From NCBI GenBank assembly GCA_964036045.1, contig OZ038391.1:45604711-45668710 (forward strand): DNA of 64,000 bases. Direction: 5' to 3'. The notes beneath the pieces are model-generated. The model saw only the letters and a program-made list of their open reading frames with translations. It did no database searches and was not told the DNA's origin. Positions 43,991-57,154 of this stretch are shown here, in pieces. Every line of letters starts with the position of its first letter. Within the stretch, counting starts at the first letter, position 1. Position numbers and translations under genes: made by a program. This stretch comes from Eutreptiella sp. 'Long Island Sound 2002' (lineage: Eukaryota > Euglenozoa > Euglenophyceae > Eutreptiales > Eutreptiaceae).

Positions 43991-44219
43991 TCAGTCCAAG
44001 TCGACGCCGATGTGCAGGTACTCTACACTCTCGGTGAAGATGTCCTGAAGCAAAGCGAAGAGGAGGTCCTGCTGCTCTGCAGGACCCACAAACTGGTATA
44101 TCAGGGTCGGTACCCTTAGGCGATACCAGACGAGGGGAAGTGGCACCCGGCGCACTCTCAGTCCCTGTCGGCAGGTCGAGGCTTCAATTTGCAAGGGGCA
44201 GGTCCCCGAGGCGTCCATG
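43991..44219 (-). CDS. Small ORF upstream of LINE ORF1 (75 codons)
   Basis: An ATG at 44219 (CATGGACGCC context) opens MDASGTCPLQIEAST, then LRVRRVPLPLVWYRLRVP, and ends FTESVEYLHIGVDLD, 117 bp before the ORF1 start. Composition is protein-like, and the frame may extend further upstream through the T-rich segment to the G/C run. It may be a small extra LINE ORF, the end of another upstream ORF, or a chance frame in the 5' leader. Confidence 0.35.
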
Positions 44220-44289
44220 CGTGAAGAGCATCGAAAAAAAATAGACACGAAAAAAAATAGACACTCAGAAAGTGGGGGGGGGGGGGGGG

Positions 44290-46190
<1,901 letters not shown>

Positions 46191-46198
46191 TCCCGGGT

Positions 46199-46609
46199 GG
46201 GGGGGGGGGGGGGATTGCATAGGTATTTCAAGGCAAACTGTGGTACCCTCCACTGATGCAAGCAAAGAGAATGGGATTCGGCTTCAAGAAGGCATCCAAT
46301 GTGGACTGCAAGCTGCGCTTCCGGGGCACATTTGTGGCCATAGTGGGTTGTGTGGGCTGTGCCGGTGTTTGGGGTTGGAGCCATGGGGGTAATGTCCGGT
46401 GACTCTGGAGACTTGGGTGATTCAACCGCCACAGCCTCTAGCCTTGAGAGTTGAGCACTCTCATGATCCACCGGAGTGACCCCACCAGGGCGTATGTACC
46501 GAATGTGGCAAAACTGCGGCCCATTTGGCAAAGGCCCCACAACAGTGGCCAACACATGTGCACCAAGTGTGCGTGAGTGGTACCGTACATGGTCACCGGG
46601 AGAAAACAT
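46199..46609 (-). CDS. SH3-like (KOW/chromatin-binding-like) small protein or fragment
   Basis: From an ATG at 46609 the frame reads MFSPGDHVRYHSRTLGAHVL, then ATVVGPLPNGPQFCHIRYI and RPGGVTPVDHESAQLSRLE. The GDxVRYHS start, alternating hydrophobic strands and a conserved basic/Gly turn are typical of a small SH3-like beta barrel found in transposon-encoded and chromatin-associated proteins. A Ser/Pro linker and a C-terminal part follow, ending in the C-rich homopolymer (46199-46213 on the plus strand). A longer protein broken by the homopolymer is plausible. The exact family is not identified. Likely transposon-borne, since similar modules often are, but no partner gene is visible. Confidence 0.4.
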
Positions 46610-47783
46610 CTTGGGTCCGAAGTAGCAACACAACACACCCATACAACGCCTTTGGACAGAGAATATCACAGAACACACACAGGTGCTTGATTTGTAGTAA
46701 TGGGAAAGCAATGCAAGGCCATGCATAAAGCAGATGGGCAACACAAACCAGCACAATACATGTTAACTAGAAAAACACGGAAGTGACGGTCTCCCGGGGG
46801 GGGGGGGACTATGTAGACATAGGATGAATGCTTCCTCGTTTCTAGACGGTTCAAGTATGCCCCACCCCAAAGGCCACTAGGCCTCAAAGACATGGTCAGA
46901 GTGCGTATGCTAGGCTCCTGATTTGTAGGTCATGGGGCACCTTTTTCAAAGGTCTTGTCTACTTTAGGAGCGCTGTAGATGGGACAGGGCCCCTCTATGG
47001 TTGCAGGGTGGAGGGTTAAGCTCTTGGTGGGGGAGGGTCTGGTGCTTGAGGTGGCTGCCAACCAGGGTATGAGGGTGTGTTATTGCACCTCGATTCACAC
47101 ATCCCGGAATTCTTCAATTTGCTTAAAGAGTCTAGCTGCTTTTTTATTGCAACCCATGTCTCTGTCCAGGTGCAATTGCATTGACTAGCATTTCTATGCT
47201 GTGGTGATGTCATTGCTTGTTGCCCCACGTTGCACCCCCAACTAGCCATACATGTCGGAGCCCAAATTGTCGGGGTATAGATCTGTGGGACAACAGTTGT
47301 TGCAAATGCTACCAGTCGGGGTGTGTGGCCCCAACAGTGGTGTGCGGTCCTTACAGTGCTGGCGTTCATACCTCACAAGCGTGGTGGCATATATTGGGAT
47401 TGGTATGAGGTCAATCCACTGGAATGCTTTGGCCTGGAACCAAGCATGCTGTGTCCATTGTTGGGGTACTCGTTTTTACTACTTTAGTGGTATTAGTTAT
47501 TGCCCCTGTTCAAATGTTTTGCCGTTGTGAGGTTGGTTGGTTGGTGAGGTTGGGGGGCAATTCTGTCCATGAGTAGTTGGCGGGTCCCACCTTGGTAAGT
47601 CATGGGCTAACAAATGAACGCGGTTTCACCTTGCCACCCCTGCAACACGTCATCTCTTTGGCCAAATTTGACACTGTGCATTCCATATATCGCACGAAGT
47701 TGCCCCCTCCTCCTACCTTGGAGGTAGGGGGGGGGTTAGGGGGGGAATGGGGTGGGTTGGGGGGGAGGGGGGGGGGGGTAGGA

Positions 47784-48462
47784 TCATACACACAGAAGGT
47801 GGTGCACACACAAGGCGGGGCATACACAAAGCGGTGCACACACAAGGCGGTCTGTGGCCACCGCAAGAGTCATGTTATTAAAGGGGCCACAGGCAAGGCG
47901 GTACACACAGAAGGCGGTGCACACACAAGGCAGAACAAACAAAAGGCGGCCTGTGGCCACGGCAGGAGTCATGTTATTGAAGGGGCCACAGGCAAGGTGT
48001 TGCACACAGAAGGCGGTGCACAAACAAGGTAGTATGTGGCCACCGCAAGAGTCATGTTATTTAAGGGGCCACAGGCAAGGCGGTACACACAGAACGCGGT
48101 GCACACACAAGGCGGAACACACAAAAGGCGGTCTGTGGCCACCACGGGAGTCATGTTATTGAAGGGGCCACAGGCAAGGCGGTGCACACACAAGGCGGTG
48201 CACACACAAGGCGGAACACACAAAAGGCGGTCTCTAACCACCGCAGGAGTCATGTTACTTAAGGGGCCACAGACAAGGCGGTGCACACACAAGGCGGTGC
48301 ACACACAAGGCGGAACACACAAAAGGCGCTCTGTGGCCACCGCAAGAGTCATGTTAGCTAAGGGGCCACAGGCAAGGTGGTGCACACAGAAGGCGGTGCA
48401 CACACAATGCGGTGCACGCAAACGGCGGTCTGTGGCCACCGCAGGAGTCATGTTATTTAAGG
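47784..48462 (+). repeat. 99-bp satellite with 16-bp subunits, about 7 copies
   Basis: CATGTTAtt recurs at 47871, 47970, 48053, 48152, 48251, 48350 and 48449, i.e. 99 bp apart except one 83-bp unit. Each unit has TGTGGCCACCGCAAGAGTCA, AGGGGCCACAGGCAAGGCGG and 16-bp blocks GGCGGTGCACACACAA. The 83-bp unit lacks one 16-bp block. Since 99 is a multiple of 3, long frames result (48036-48542), which are repeat artefacts. Confidence 0.9.
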
Positions 48463-48479
48463 GGGGTGCGGGGGCTGGC

Positions 48480-48570
48480 CCCCGCGTCGAGCGAAGCGAG
48501 CCGAAGGTAGGGGGGGTAGGCGGGGGGGGGGGGGGTAGGTAAGGGGGGGTAGGTAGGGGGGGGGGGGGCG
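48480..48570 (+). repeat. G-rich tract following the 99-bp satellite
   Basis: GCGAGCGAAGCGAGCCGAAG-like text is followed by GGGGGGTAGG units and G14 and G13 runs (48522-48535, 48556-48568). It marks the edge of the satellite. Confidence 0.6.
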
Positions 48571-49179
48571 ATTCTGCATACTATCGTGCATTTTGGTATG
48601 CAAGTTTCAGATATGCAAACGCTGGCCCTCGATGAAACAACATGATGGACACTTTATACAATCCCAAGCTGTAAAGCATCCACTTGGGCCACTCACAGAC
48701 GATGCATGGAGGACCCTTCCTAAGGGGGCAGAGGCCCCTCCTGGCCCTTTTAAAGGTGAATTCCAATCTACCATATTGTGCATATTTTCAGTACAATGTA
48801 GGGAGAGCACTCCCGAAACGCAAACCAATGGAAGCCCATGTTGTGGGGGGTTTCAACTATCATAAAGCCAAGATGTGGGCTTGAGTTCACTTAGTGACAA
48901 TAGGCCGGAACTTCAATATATTGTTGAGGTGGGCCTTTGCAAACTGATTTCAAAAAGGTACAACGCACCACCCACCCCAAGACATTTTTGAGCAACACAG
49001 CCGACAGTTTCAAAGCCTGGTTCATGGACCACCTGAAATACCCTCTTATCTACAGATCTCTCCCAATGCAACTTGGCTCCAAGCTGTGGCCCTGCTTGCT
49101 GCCCGCCCCTACCTTTGCCCTCTCCAAACTGTCTTGCCCACAGTTGGCATGCTCCCACAGTATCTTCAACGTTTTCTGT

Positions 49180-49790
49180 GGGTCAAACTGGTCAAATCGG
49201 GCGCAAATGGCTCAAATACGTCTGCTGGGCCATCCAAAGCAGCCATGTCACCTTTTGGAAAAAACACCAGTTCGACACATTCTTTGGTCCCAAAATGGCC
49301 ATTTTCAAGTCATTTTGGGACTTGGTGGGGTTCAAATAGGGCTAAGATGGACTGGAACACCATGTTCCTGAGGGTGCACTGTTGCAAAACCACCTCTTCA
49401 TTTTTTTAATAACCCATTAGGCCCATTGTAAAGGCATTGTGGGAGTCATGTTAAGGAAAAAAATCCTCATTTTTACCCATTTTTGACACCCAATTTTGAG
49501 CCCATGTCACACAAGCTCCACCTGTCACACACAAGGGCGAGCAAGCACTCGTGTGAGGGTCCATGCATGCATTTGGCCCATCTTGGGGGTTGGAAGCCAC
49601 TAAAAGTTGGGGGGGGGGGGGGCTACATGCCCTCAGCACTGGATTTTGAACCACATTGCCTGGGATACGGCCCAATCTTGGGTTCGGGCTCCTGCTAGAA
49701 AAAATCCGCAGATTCTAGACCGTTTTGGACCCAGTTTTTGGTCATTTCGCAGACATATCATGGACATAACAGGTTAAACGAGCTTCATTC
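49180..49790 (+). repeat. Diverged fifth copy of repeat family E
   Basis: TTTGGTCCCAAAATGGCCAT, TTTTCAAGTCATTTTGGGAC, GGTTGGAAGCCACTAAAAGT, then a G14 run, TTTTGAACCACATTGCCTGG and GCAGACATATCATGGA appear in the same order as in copies A and B at 23-26 kb. It is much more diverged and incomplete. Confidence 0.55.
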
Positions 49791-49881
49791 ACATGAGGTA
49801 CGTAAGTCAATTTGGCGAATTCTTTACCATTTCCCATGGTTTGACAGTTTTGGGCCGATATGCGGACCACTCGGGGCAGGT

Positions 49882-49885
49882 ACAC

Positions 49886-49944
<59 letters not shown>

Positions 49945-50286
49945 TTGCGAAAGCACAGCACAAAGCGTTGTTGGCTGAGTGAAAATCTTCGTCAGTTGGT
50001 CATCAGACAAGACAAACAGAACACACACACACGCACACACATACACACACACACACACACATGAAGACCCGGGTCCCACGTGCAGAGCAAAGAACAAAGG
50101 AAAGCAAAGCGGTATTGGCACATGAATCTGAGTAACTGGGTGACTCTCGCCAGTGTCGACTCAAGACAAAGTCACAAATGAACCACAGAGTCATGGTGGT
50201 ATATGCGCCTTTCGGAAAAAAAAAGATACCCAGAAAGACACACAAACATACACACACACACACACACACACAGATACACACACACT
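49882..50286 (+). repeat. Three (CA)n microsatellites
   Basis: (CA)n at 49882-49942, 50021-50061 and 50238-50286. They lie just beyond the probable splice donor of the SSX2IP-like exon, hence in its intron. Confidence 0.95.
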
Positions 50287-50297
50287 ATGATGCACAC

Positions 50298-50867
50298 CTC
50301 ATTGAGCACATCAATCTGCCCAACCCCTGTAGCGCTCCCCAGCCTGCGGTCCTGCATCGACTTGTCAACGCGGTCCTTCAGGCTTTCACACTCTTTCTCT
50401 TTCCGTGTTACCTTGTGCAGCAGCTCCTTCTGTTTGAACTGCAGCTGCGTGCTCAGTTTCCCCAGTTCCACATTCTCTTGCTGCAGCCGCTCCCGCAGCC
50501 GCCGCTGCTCCTGCTCAGCAGACTGCTGCTTCAGCTTCAGTGCCGCATTCTCCCGCAGCGCCTTCTCCAGCGCTTCAGTGCTTTTGTTGCACTTCTGCCG
50601 CAGTGCTTCATTGTCTGCTTTGGCACGGCGGAGCGTATTGGCGGCGTCTTCGCGATATGCAATATCTCGCTGCTTCTGCAGCAGCAGTGAGTGCACACAA
50701 TTGACAACGCTCGCAACACTGTTCACGTCCGCATCCGCTGCAATATTGAGAAGCGGAAGCGCATACGATTCCAAATGCTCGTTCAACTGCATGACGCTGT
50801 TGAAGACAGAGGCTTGAAAATTCTGCAGGTCATCAACGACTGCAGGGCTGCAAGCCTCAGTCATGGG
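50298..50867 (-). CDS. SSX2IP/ADIP (MSD1)-like protein, coiled-coil exon
   Basis: A minus-strand frame of 190 codons from an acceptor-like GCTGCAG (50868) to a donor-like GAG then GTGTGC (50297). It reads CSPAVVDDLQNFQASVFNSV, then VVNCVHSLLLQKQRDIAYRE, a long heptad coil (KLKQQSAEQEQRRLRERLQQ) and ECESLKDRVDKSMQDRR. The 'LLxxxQRD..RE' start, the central coil and the 'KExExLKDR...DR' close are the signature order of the ADIP domain. Both proposed ends are phase 0, as is the exon at 33365-33781. An in-frame ATG (50864) could be a start or an internal residue; a 5' extension to 51131 is open but looks noncoding. Animal family members act at centrosomes and cilia, plant members in microtubule nucleation. 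A short exon may be missing between the two. Confidence 0.6.
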
Positions 50868-51134
50868 CTGCAGCAAAATATGGGTCTGGATCCAGGGGGC
50901 TACAAGAATGACATGCAAATGCACAAAAGGGCACTGCAAATATCCTGCCCAGCCCTTTGCACAAGAATAGCAAAAATGTGAGGAATCAACCCGATACAGC
51001 CCACACAACCATACTTGCAGCACAAGCAGTAAAATTCCTAAGCCTGCACTCGGCAGTGCATCAGGATACAAGTAAGTGCACACGCCAAAGGAGTGGTGAG
51101 CATTGATGAGGTACGGAAATTTAGTGTGCAAATT

Positions 51135-53080
51135 ATTGAAGTATTTTACTGAATTTGTGTCTATTCACAAACACCAACTTTCAAACGGAAGCGCGCCATT
51201 TTGGGGGGGGGGGGCTCAGGTTTTCTTATGAATGACCTTCTTATGGACAACTGAGCCTTGGAGTTGAAGAGATTTGCATTAAGCTGCAATAAACTGCAAC
51301 GCTGTCTCAGATATGTGAAACATCTTTGGATCCTCGGAGCAAACCCCTCAGAGTGCCGGCAGTCCTCCCTGTTGTTGAACCGGCAGGCAGGAACCCCACT
51401 GCCGTCGCCAGCCTTTGGTGCCAGCTGCGCGTACAAACCCGTACCTTCAGCACCCGAGACTCCAGCGCTACAGTAAAAACATGAACATCTTGAAAACACG
51501 CATATTTTGCGAGGCTAAAAACAAAAAAAATTCAGTAATTTTTTTTTTTGCCCCCAAAAACCCCCAAAATATCTTCTGCCATTTTTTTTCACTTTGAGAC
51601 CAAGTCTGTGTATGGAGCCCCTAAAATATTTCTATTTTTTGCGATTAATTTTTGTGCAAGTGTCATTTTGCATGTGCCAGTTTATGCTTACTGCTGCCGC
51701 TTGGTTGCTTCACAAAATGCACCATGCAATGTCCTATTGTAGGCTCTGTCATGATCTGTGAGACCAACTTGCAGCAAAAAGCCTTAGCATCAGCGTGCTG
51801 CAAATGCTGTCGCCTCCGTTCAATGCCTTCCTCAGAGGGCAAAGTCGGGAAGAAAGAATGCAAGGAGAACATGGCTTTCAAAGCAGAAAGGGTAGGGGCA
51901 GATAAGGCTAGCAACAAGGGTGCTTGCATCCTGCATGTACGAGTGTTCAAAAACAATACAAACCCACAAACCCAACACTCTCAGGATTATTTAAGCTAAT
52001 TTTTGAGAAAGTCTCCCGCCGAAAAGGAAGATTTATTTAAAAAAAATTGTGTTTCTGGTTTTTTTTTTGCGCACAGAAAAAAACACCGGCAAAGTCTTCA
52101 CGCTTTTACGGTGTGGGAGATGGTGCCCTCATTAATATGGGGGGCAGGGGGCCAGGGCAGGTTACAGGCAGGCTCTAACCTGCTAGTCCCCCTCCCTGCA
52201 TTAGTGCCCAATACCTTCATAGGCACGTGCCCTCCCTAATATGGGGTTCCCCCTGATCCCCAGCTCAAGCGCACCGAGGTGCGAGCTTGCAGATGCCCAG
52301 AGGATTGCCTTGCCAATGACCAATAGCGTAAACAGCATGTGAAACACCCCCTCGACAGTATGGAGGATAGGACCCTTCCCCCCCTCCAAAGCGGAGGAAG
52401 GCGGCAGGAGTGCCGACAGCTTGGCATGGGTGGGCTGGAACAAAACACACCATCCGATCCATCAGCTGGAGGGGTTCTAACCAAAGGTGAGGGAAGGAGT
52501 GCCAGGCCCCCTGTTTGTAGCCTGGAAACTGAGCCCCCTAGGGCGCGGTAACCCAGCCGCAGCCAAACGGGGACCTCTAGCCAGGGGTTGCCATAAGGGG
52601 GAAAAAAAACTCAAAGTGTCCAATACGCCCTACCTCACCAAAGGCCCTGCACTAAGAGATGCACAACACAGTGTGGGCGCCGCGCCGGATCCTTAAACGC
52701 CCACATCTGTTGTTCAAGGGTACAATTGCGAGAAGTGTGCGGTCACACGGGCCAACAATGCAGGCTTCGTACCGCGCACTGAGAGACTATGGAGTTTGCA
52801 AATGGACTTCAATTCAACCACTGTCCACTCAATCATTGTCCCTTGCTTCATGGCTTTGCACACCCCACTGTCCACATCATATTGAAACTGCACTCTGGCA
52901 CTGCCGTCACTGGTAGGGCGCTTAACCTGGGGGGGGCAGGGTGTACATCTTGCTGGACTATCGGTTCCAAGGCAGGGGAGGGGGCATCTACATCTTGATC
53001 AACATCACTAGCGTCACTTTCTGCATCCCCAATGACGCCATATGTCTCCCAAATCTCATCGCAATTGGGGCTGGAGTCAT
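51135..53080. other. No gene seen
   Basis: If the SSX2IP-like gene has further 5' exons they would lie here or beyond, but none could be recognised. A 112-codon minus frame (51161-51499) has no family resemblance. G12 lies at 51203-51214. Confidence 0.35.
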
Positions 53081-53084
53081 TGCT

Positions 53085-53887
53085 CTATGAGACAGTCCAC
53101 AAAGCACGCATTTCATCCGTCACCTCAGGGGTGGGGCTGTCAACTGGGACTGCAAGATCCTTGAACGCCTCAAAATGAAGGAGTGGGCAGTCATCCAACC
53201 CTGGTTTTTCCTCTCCGTCTACTTTGCGCTTTCTGGGTTGAAATGGAACGTCCCGCAATGCGTTAAACACGGCTGCGGGACACCAGTCCTCTGGAGCCTC
53301 ACCGTTACACCGAACAAGCAAATTATCACTCATGAAGTGTGTGGGTTGGCCCGCATCTGCCTGAGTCATGTAACTAAACACACGCTCACATGAACAGGAT
53401 CAGCAATGAGGGCGTTGAGAAAGCATGCCCGGCTACCACGAACAGGGCTAATCGCTGGGTCAACACACAGCCGGCTCTCCCACCCGCCCTCCAAAACATA
53501 AGTGTGCAGATGTGCAAGTTGGCTGCACATCACATTCACCAGACCACGCACGGCATCGATGGTTACACCTTGGTTAGCCTGCACAAGTTTGCTGCTTGCA
53601 CACACGATGGTGAAAACATCTGCAAAAAAAGCCGCTGACACCCGGAAAAGATTGTTCGATAGGGCTGCCACAAGTTCAGCGGCCTTCGCCTTCTGTTGTG
53701 CATCTCCTTCAGCAGAAATGTATTCGGGTAGGTGTTTGAGGGCTGCATCCAAATTTTGTAAAACAATTGCTAGCTCCCTACCCATTGCTTCTACCCATCG
53801 CACTCCCGTGCGTCGCTGGAAGCAATGCTTGCCCCCATGCCGGCCTAGGCCACGCATTCGTTTCGAAGAGGTGCGGTAAAAATGCAC
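53085..53887 (-). pseudogene. hAT-type transposase C-terminal fragment, frameshifted
   Basis: The first frame (53887 down to about 53390) contains RTGVRWVEAMGRELAIVLQN, helical AALKHLPEYI, then AALSNNLFRVSAAFFADVFT and IVCASSKLVQ. The Arg-Trp followed by long helices, and the 'F...FxxDVFxxxxxxSKxxQ' pattern, are typical of hAT-related transposases of the ZNF862/KIAA1586 group. A second frame (53381 to 53085) continues with FQPRKRKVDGEEKPGLDD and an acidic end. The frames change near 53380, so the gene is broken, or an intron is missed. Catalytic DDE residues would lie in the missing upstream part. The 85-bp satellite starts about 100 bp beyond its 5' end. Confidence 0.5.
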
Positions 53888-53985
53888 ATCAGGGAGACTG
53901 CCAAATCAAGTGCCTTGTACCATGTTCTCACTGCGGCCTTCCCGTGGGCAACACTACGCATCAGCCCATGCGCAGCATCTCGGAT

Positions 53986-55843
53986 CCACTTGTGGGCAAT
54001 GTGGCTACCTCACCCCTGCCGTCTCGGGGATCCCCACCGCTTCAAAGTGGGGGGCAAAATCAGAAGTGGCCCACTTGTGGGCAATGTGGCTACCTCACCC
54101 CTGCCGTCTCGGGGATCCCCACCGCTTCAGAGCGGGGGGCAAAATCAGAAGTGGCCCACTTGTGGGCAATGTGGCTACCTCACCCCTGCCGTCTCGGGGA
54201 TCCCCACCGCTTCAAAGCGGGGGGCAAAATCAGAAGTGGCCCACTTGTGGGCAATGTGGCTACCTCACCCCTGCCGTCTCGGGGATCCCCACTGCTTCAG
54301 AGCGGGGGGCAAAATCAGAAGTGGCCCACTTGTGGGCAATGTGGCTACCTCACCCCTGCCGTCTCGGGGATCCCCACCGCTTCAGAGCGGGGGGCAAAAT
54401 CAGAAGTGGCCCACTTGTGGGCAATGTGGCTACCTCACCCCTGCCGTCTCGGGGATCCCCACCGCTTCAGAGCGGGGGGCAAAATCAGAAGTGGCCCACT
54501 TGTGGGCAATGTGGCTACCTCACCCCTGCCGTCTCGGGGATCCCCACCGCTTCAAAGCGGGGGGCAAAATCAGAAGTGGCCCACTTGTGGGCAATGTGGC
54601 TACCTCACCCCTGCCGTCTCGGGGATCCCCACTGCTTCAAAGCGGGGGGCAAAATCAGAAGTGGCCCACTTGTGGGCAATGTGGCTACCTCACCCCTGCC
54701 GTCTCGGGGATCCCCACCGCTTCAAAGCGGGGGGCAAAATCAGAAGTGGCCCACTTGTGGGCAATGTGGCTACCTCACCCCTGCCGTCTCGGGGATCCCC
54801 ACTGCTTCAAAGTGGGGGGCAAAATCAGAAGTGGCCCACTTGTGGGCAATGTGGCTACCTCACCCCTGCCGTCTCGGGGATCCCCACCGCTTCAAAGCGG
54901 GGGGCAAAATCAGAAGTGGCCCACTTGTGGGCAATGTGGCTACCTCACCCCTGCCGTCTCGGGGATCCCCACCGCTTCAGAGCGGGGGGCAAAATCAGAA
55001 GTGGCCCACTTGTGGGCAATGTGGCTACCTCACCCCTGCCGTCTCGGGGATCCCCACCGCTTCAAAGTGGGGGGCAAAATCAGAAGTGGCCCACTTGTGG
55101 GCAATGTGGCTACCTCACCCCTGCCGTCTCGGGGATCCCCACCGCTTCAAAGCGGGGGGCAAAATCAGAAGTGGCCCACTTGTGGGCAATGTGGCTACCT
55201 CACCCCTGCCGTCTCGGGGATCCCCACCGCTTCAAAGCGGGGGGCAAAATCAGAAGTGGCCCACTTGTGGGCAATGTGGCTACCTCACCCCTGCCGTCTT
55301 GGGGATCCCCACTGCTTCAGAGCGGGGGGCAAAATCAGAAGTGGCCCACTTGTGGGCAATGTGGCTACCTCACCCCTGCCGTCTCGGGGATCCCCACCGC
55401 TTCAAAGCGGGGGGCAAAATCAGAAGTGGCCCACTTGTGGGCAATGTGGCTACCTCACCCCTGCCGTCTCGGGGATCCCCACCGCTTCAGAGCGGGGGGC
55501 AAAATCAGAAGTGGCCCACTTGTGGGCAATGTGGCTACCTCACCCCTGCCGTCTCGGGGATCCCCACCGCTTCAGAGCGGGGGGCAAAATCAGAAGTGGC
55601 CCACTTGTGGGCAATGTGGCTACCTCACCCCTGCCGTCTCGGGGATCCCCACCGCTTCAAAGTGGGGGGCAAAATCAGAAGTGGCCCACTTGTGGGCAAT
55701 GTGGCTACCTCACCCCTGCCGTCTCGGGGATCCCCACCGCTTCAAAGCGGGGGGCAAAATCAGAAGTGGCCCACTTGTGGGCAATGTGGCTACCTCACCC
55801 CTGCCGTCTCGGGGATCCCCACCGCTTCAAAGCGGGGGGCAAA
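53986..55843 (+). repeat. 85-bp satellite, about 22 copies, no indels
   Basis: Units starting CCCACTTGTGGGCAATGTGG are spaced exactly 85 bp (54070, 54155, and so on to 55770). Each contains the palindrome GGGGATCCCC and a CCGCTT/AAGCGG mini-hairpin. Differences are confined to a few positions: ACCGC/ACTGC, TCAAAG/TCAGAG, GCGGGG/GTGGGG, and one CTCGGGG/CTTGGGG. The forward strand of the monomer contains no TAA, TAG or TGA, so all three forward frames stay open through the array. Because 85 is not a multiple of 3, every frame encodes the same 85-residue periodic peptide in a different phase. I treat these as satellite DNA rather than a gene. Confidence 0.97.
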
Positions 55844-55903
55844 AATGAAGACATAAAAAACACCAAAAAAGCTAAGGCAAAAATATTGCAAAAATATTGT
55901 AGG

Positions 55904-55974
55904 CAGCTGGGTTTGAACCCAGGACCTCTGAAATTAGCGCCTAGTGCTACTACCAACTAAGCTATGCCGGGCTT
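55904..55974 (-). tRNA. Degenerate tRNA-like sequence (probable pseudo-tRNA or SINE)
   Basis: On the minus strand TAGCTTAGTTGGTAGTAGC (D arm and A box) and CTGGGTTCAAACCCAG (T arm and B box) are well formed. The anticodon arm has a mismatch and two wobble pairs, the loop lacks U33, the T loop is one base short and the acceptor strands pair poorly. No anticodon can be assigned with confidence. It abuts the 85-bp satellite. Confidence 0.4.
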
Positions 55975-56835
55975 GACACAACAGAGAGTGGCTGCCTTAG
56001 TAAAAAAAAAAAACAAAAACTCTGAGCATCCTTATGGCAACCCCTGCCTCTAGCAGAGCCTGTGACATGACGACCCAATATTGGTTTCCCTCCTGAATAT
56101 GATGAGGATCTGCAAGAACTAAGAGCAACACATAGGAGTTGTGACCACAAGGTCATGGGTTCAGGCCCGGTTTGGTTTGGGGGAGGTGCAGACCTGAGTA
56201 TGGTGTTGAGCCTTGGGCCGCTGATCATCACCTGCCCTACACACCCAGGACATTACACACCCAGGACCCTGGGAAAGGGGGGGAATGGGGGGTTCCAAAC
56301 CCGAGCCAACCCACCCACCAACCAACATCAGAAAACCTTCCTCAACAAAAAATGAAATTTATAAAAAGGACCCCCAATGGGAACCTGAATTTGGGTACAC
56401 AAACTTGTTTTTGGCTTCTGACCTCCCCTCTCCCCCCCTGGGGTGGTAAGCACTGGCCTGTACACACCCCCAGCTGCCACAGCACGCCCCTGCTCCTGGC
56501 ACACAGCCCATGGCTCCTTCCTGCTGACACCTGCCGCTTACCCCTGTGCATGGTTAGTCTAAGCGGAAAGATCCCAATGACTTTTTCTTGCCTTTCCGCT
56601 TCACCCATTTCCTTCTAGCAACCCTCTAAAATGCCTATGATAAAATGCCTCTCAAACAAAAATGGTCCATTTGAAAACCAAAAAAGGGTTGAAATAAGTG
56701 CAAAAGGAAATTATTCCAAAACCACTCTGAAACCAATGAGAATACTAAAATATAAGAACCTGGCCCTCTTCCTCCCCAATATTGTTGTTGGAGGTGTGTA
56801 TGCTCCGTGGTAGGAGTATGTAAAATGTAATCTGC

Positions 56836-57151
56836 TGAGCGCGCAGTGTGCAGAGTCCGCAGTGCAGTGCAGTGCAGTGTGCAGAGGCCACAATGCGCAG
56901 CGTGCAATGTTCTGCTAGGTGTGCAATGTAGGGGCTGTAGTGTGCAGAGTGCAGATTTCGTGGTATGTGTGAGAAGTGTGCAGAGTGTGAGGTGCAGAGA
57001 GTATCATGTATAGCTTTTAAAATGCGAACTGTGCAGTGTGCAGAGTGCACCCTATGCAGTGTACAGAATGTGCAGTGGGCAATCTGCAGATTGCAGTATG
57101 CAGTGTGCAGTGTGTTCAGTGTGTCAAGTGTCTAGTTTGCAGTGTGCAGAG
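56836..57151 (+). repeat. Low-complexity GTGCAG-rich repeat
   Basis: Degenerate repetitions of CAGTGTGCAGAG and GTGCAGTG for over 300 bp, without a fixed period. Frames here are Cys/His-rich artefacts. Confidence 0.8.
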
Positions 57152-57154
57152 TTG

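Larger units (their letters stand above)
37387..44219 (-). mobile_element. Nearly complete two-ORF LINE (APE endonuclease, RT, RNase H)
   Basis: Minus-strand element with ORF1 (42015-43874) and ORF2 (37387-42028), plus a possible small upstream ORF (43991-44219). Gene order is ORF1, AP-type endonuclease, reverse transcriptase, Cys/His motif, RNase H, as in RNase H-bearing LINEs of the I/Tad1/RandI type; clade assignment needs a tree. The only visible lesion is a frame change in a C10/G9 homopolymer region. The 5' boundary is probably near the G16 run at 44274-44289; the 3' boundary lies below 37387 and was not located. It sits between the two SSX2IP-like exons in the same orientation. Confidence 0.85.

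Noticed and set aside
48036-48542. 168-codon ORF over the 99-bp satellite
   Set aside because: Open only because the unit length is a multiple of three; a repeat artefact.
53986-55843. CRISPR array
   Set aside because: Whole units are near-identical with no variable spacers, and the DNA is eukaryotic. The same applies to the 46-bp and 99-bp arrays.
53767-55960. Three overlapping forward ORFs of about 650-690 codons
   Set aside because: They are the three frames of the 85-bp satellite and encode the same periodic peptide. No independent evidence of a gene.
55904-55974. Functional tRNA-Ile(AAU) gene
   Set aside because: Anticodon stem is weak, U33 is missing, the T loop is short and the acceptor does not pair, so I kept it only as a tRNA-like sequence.
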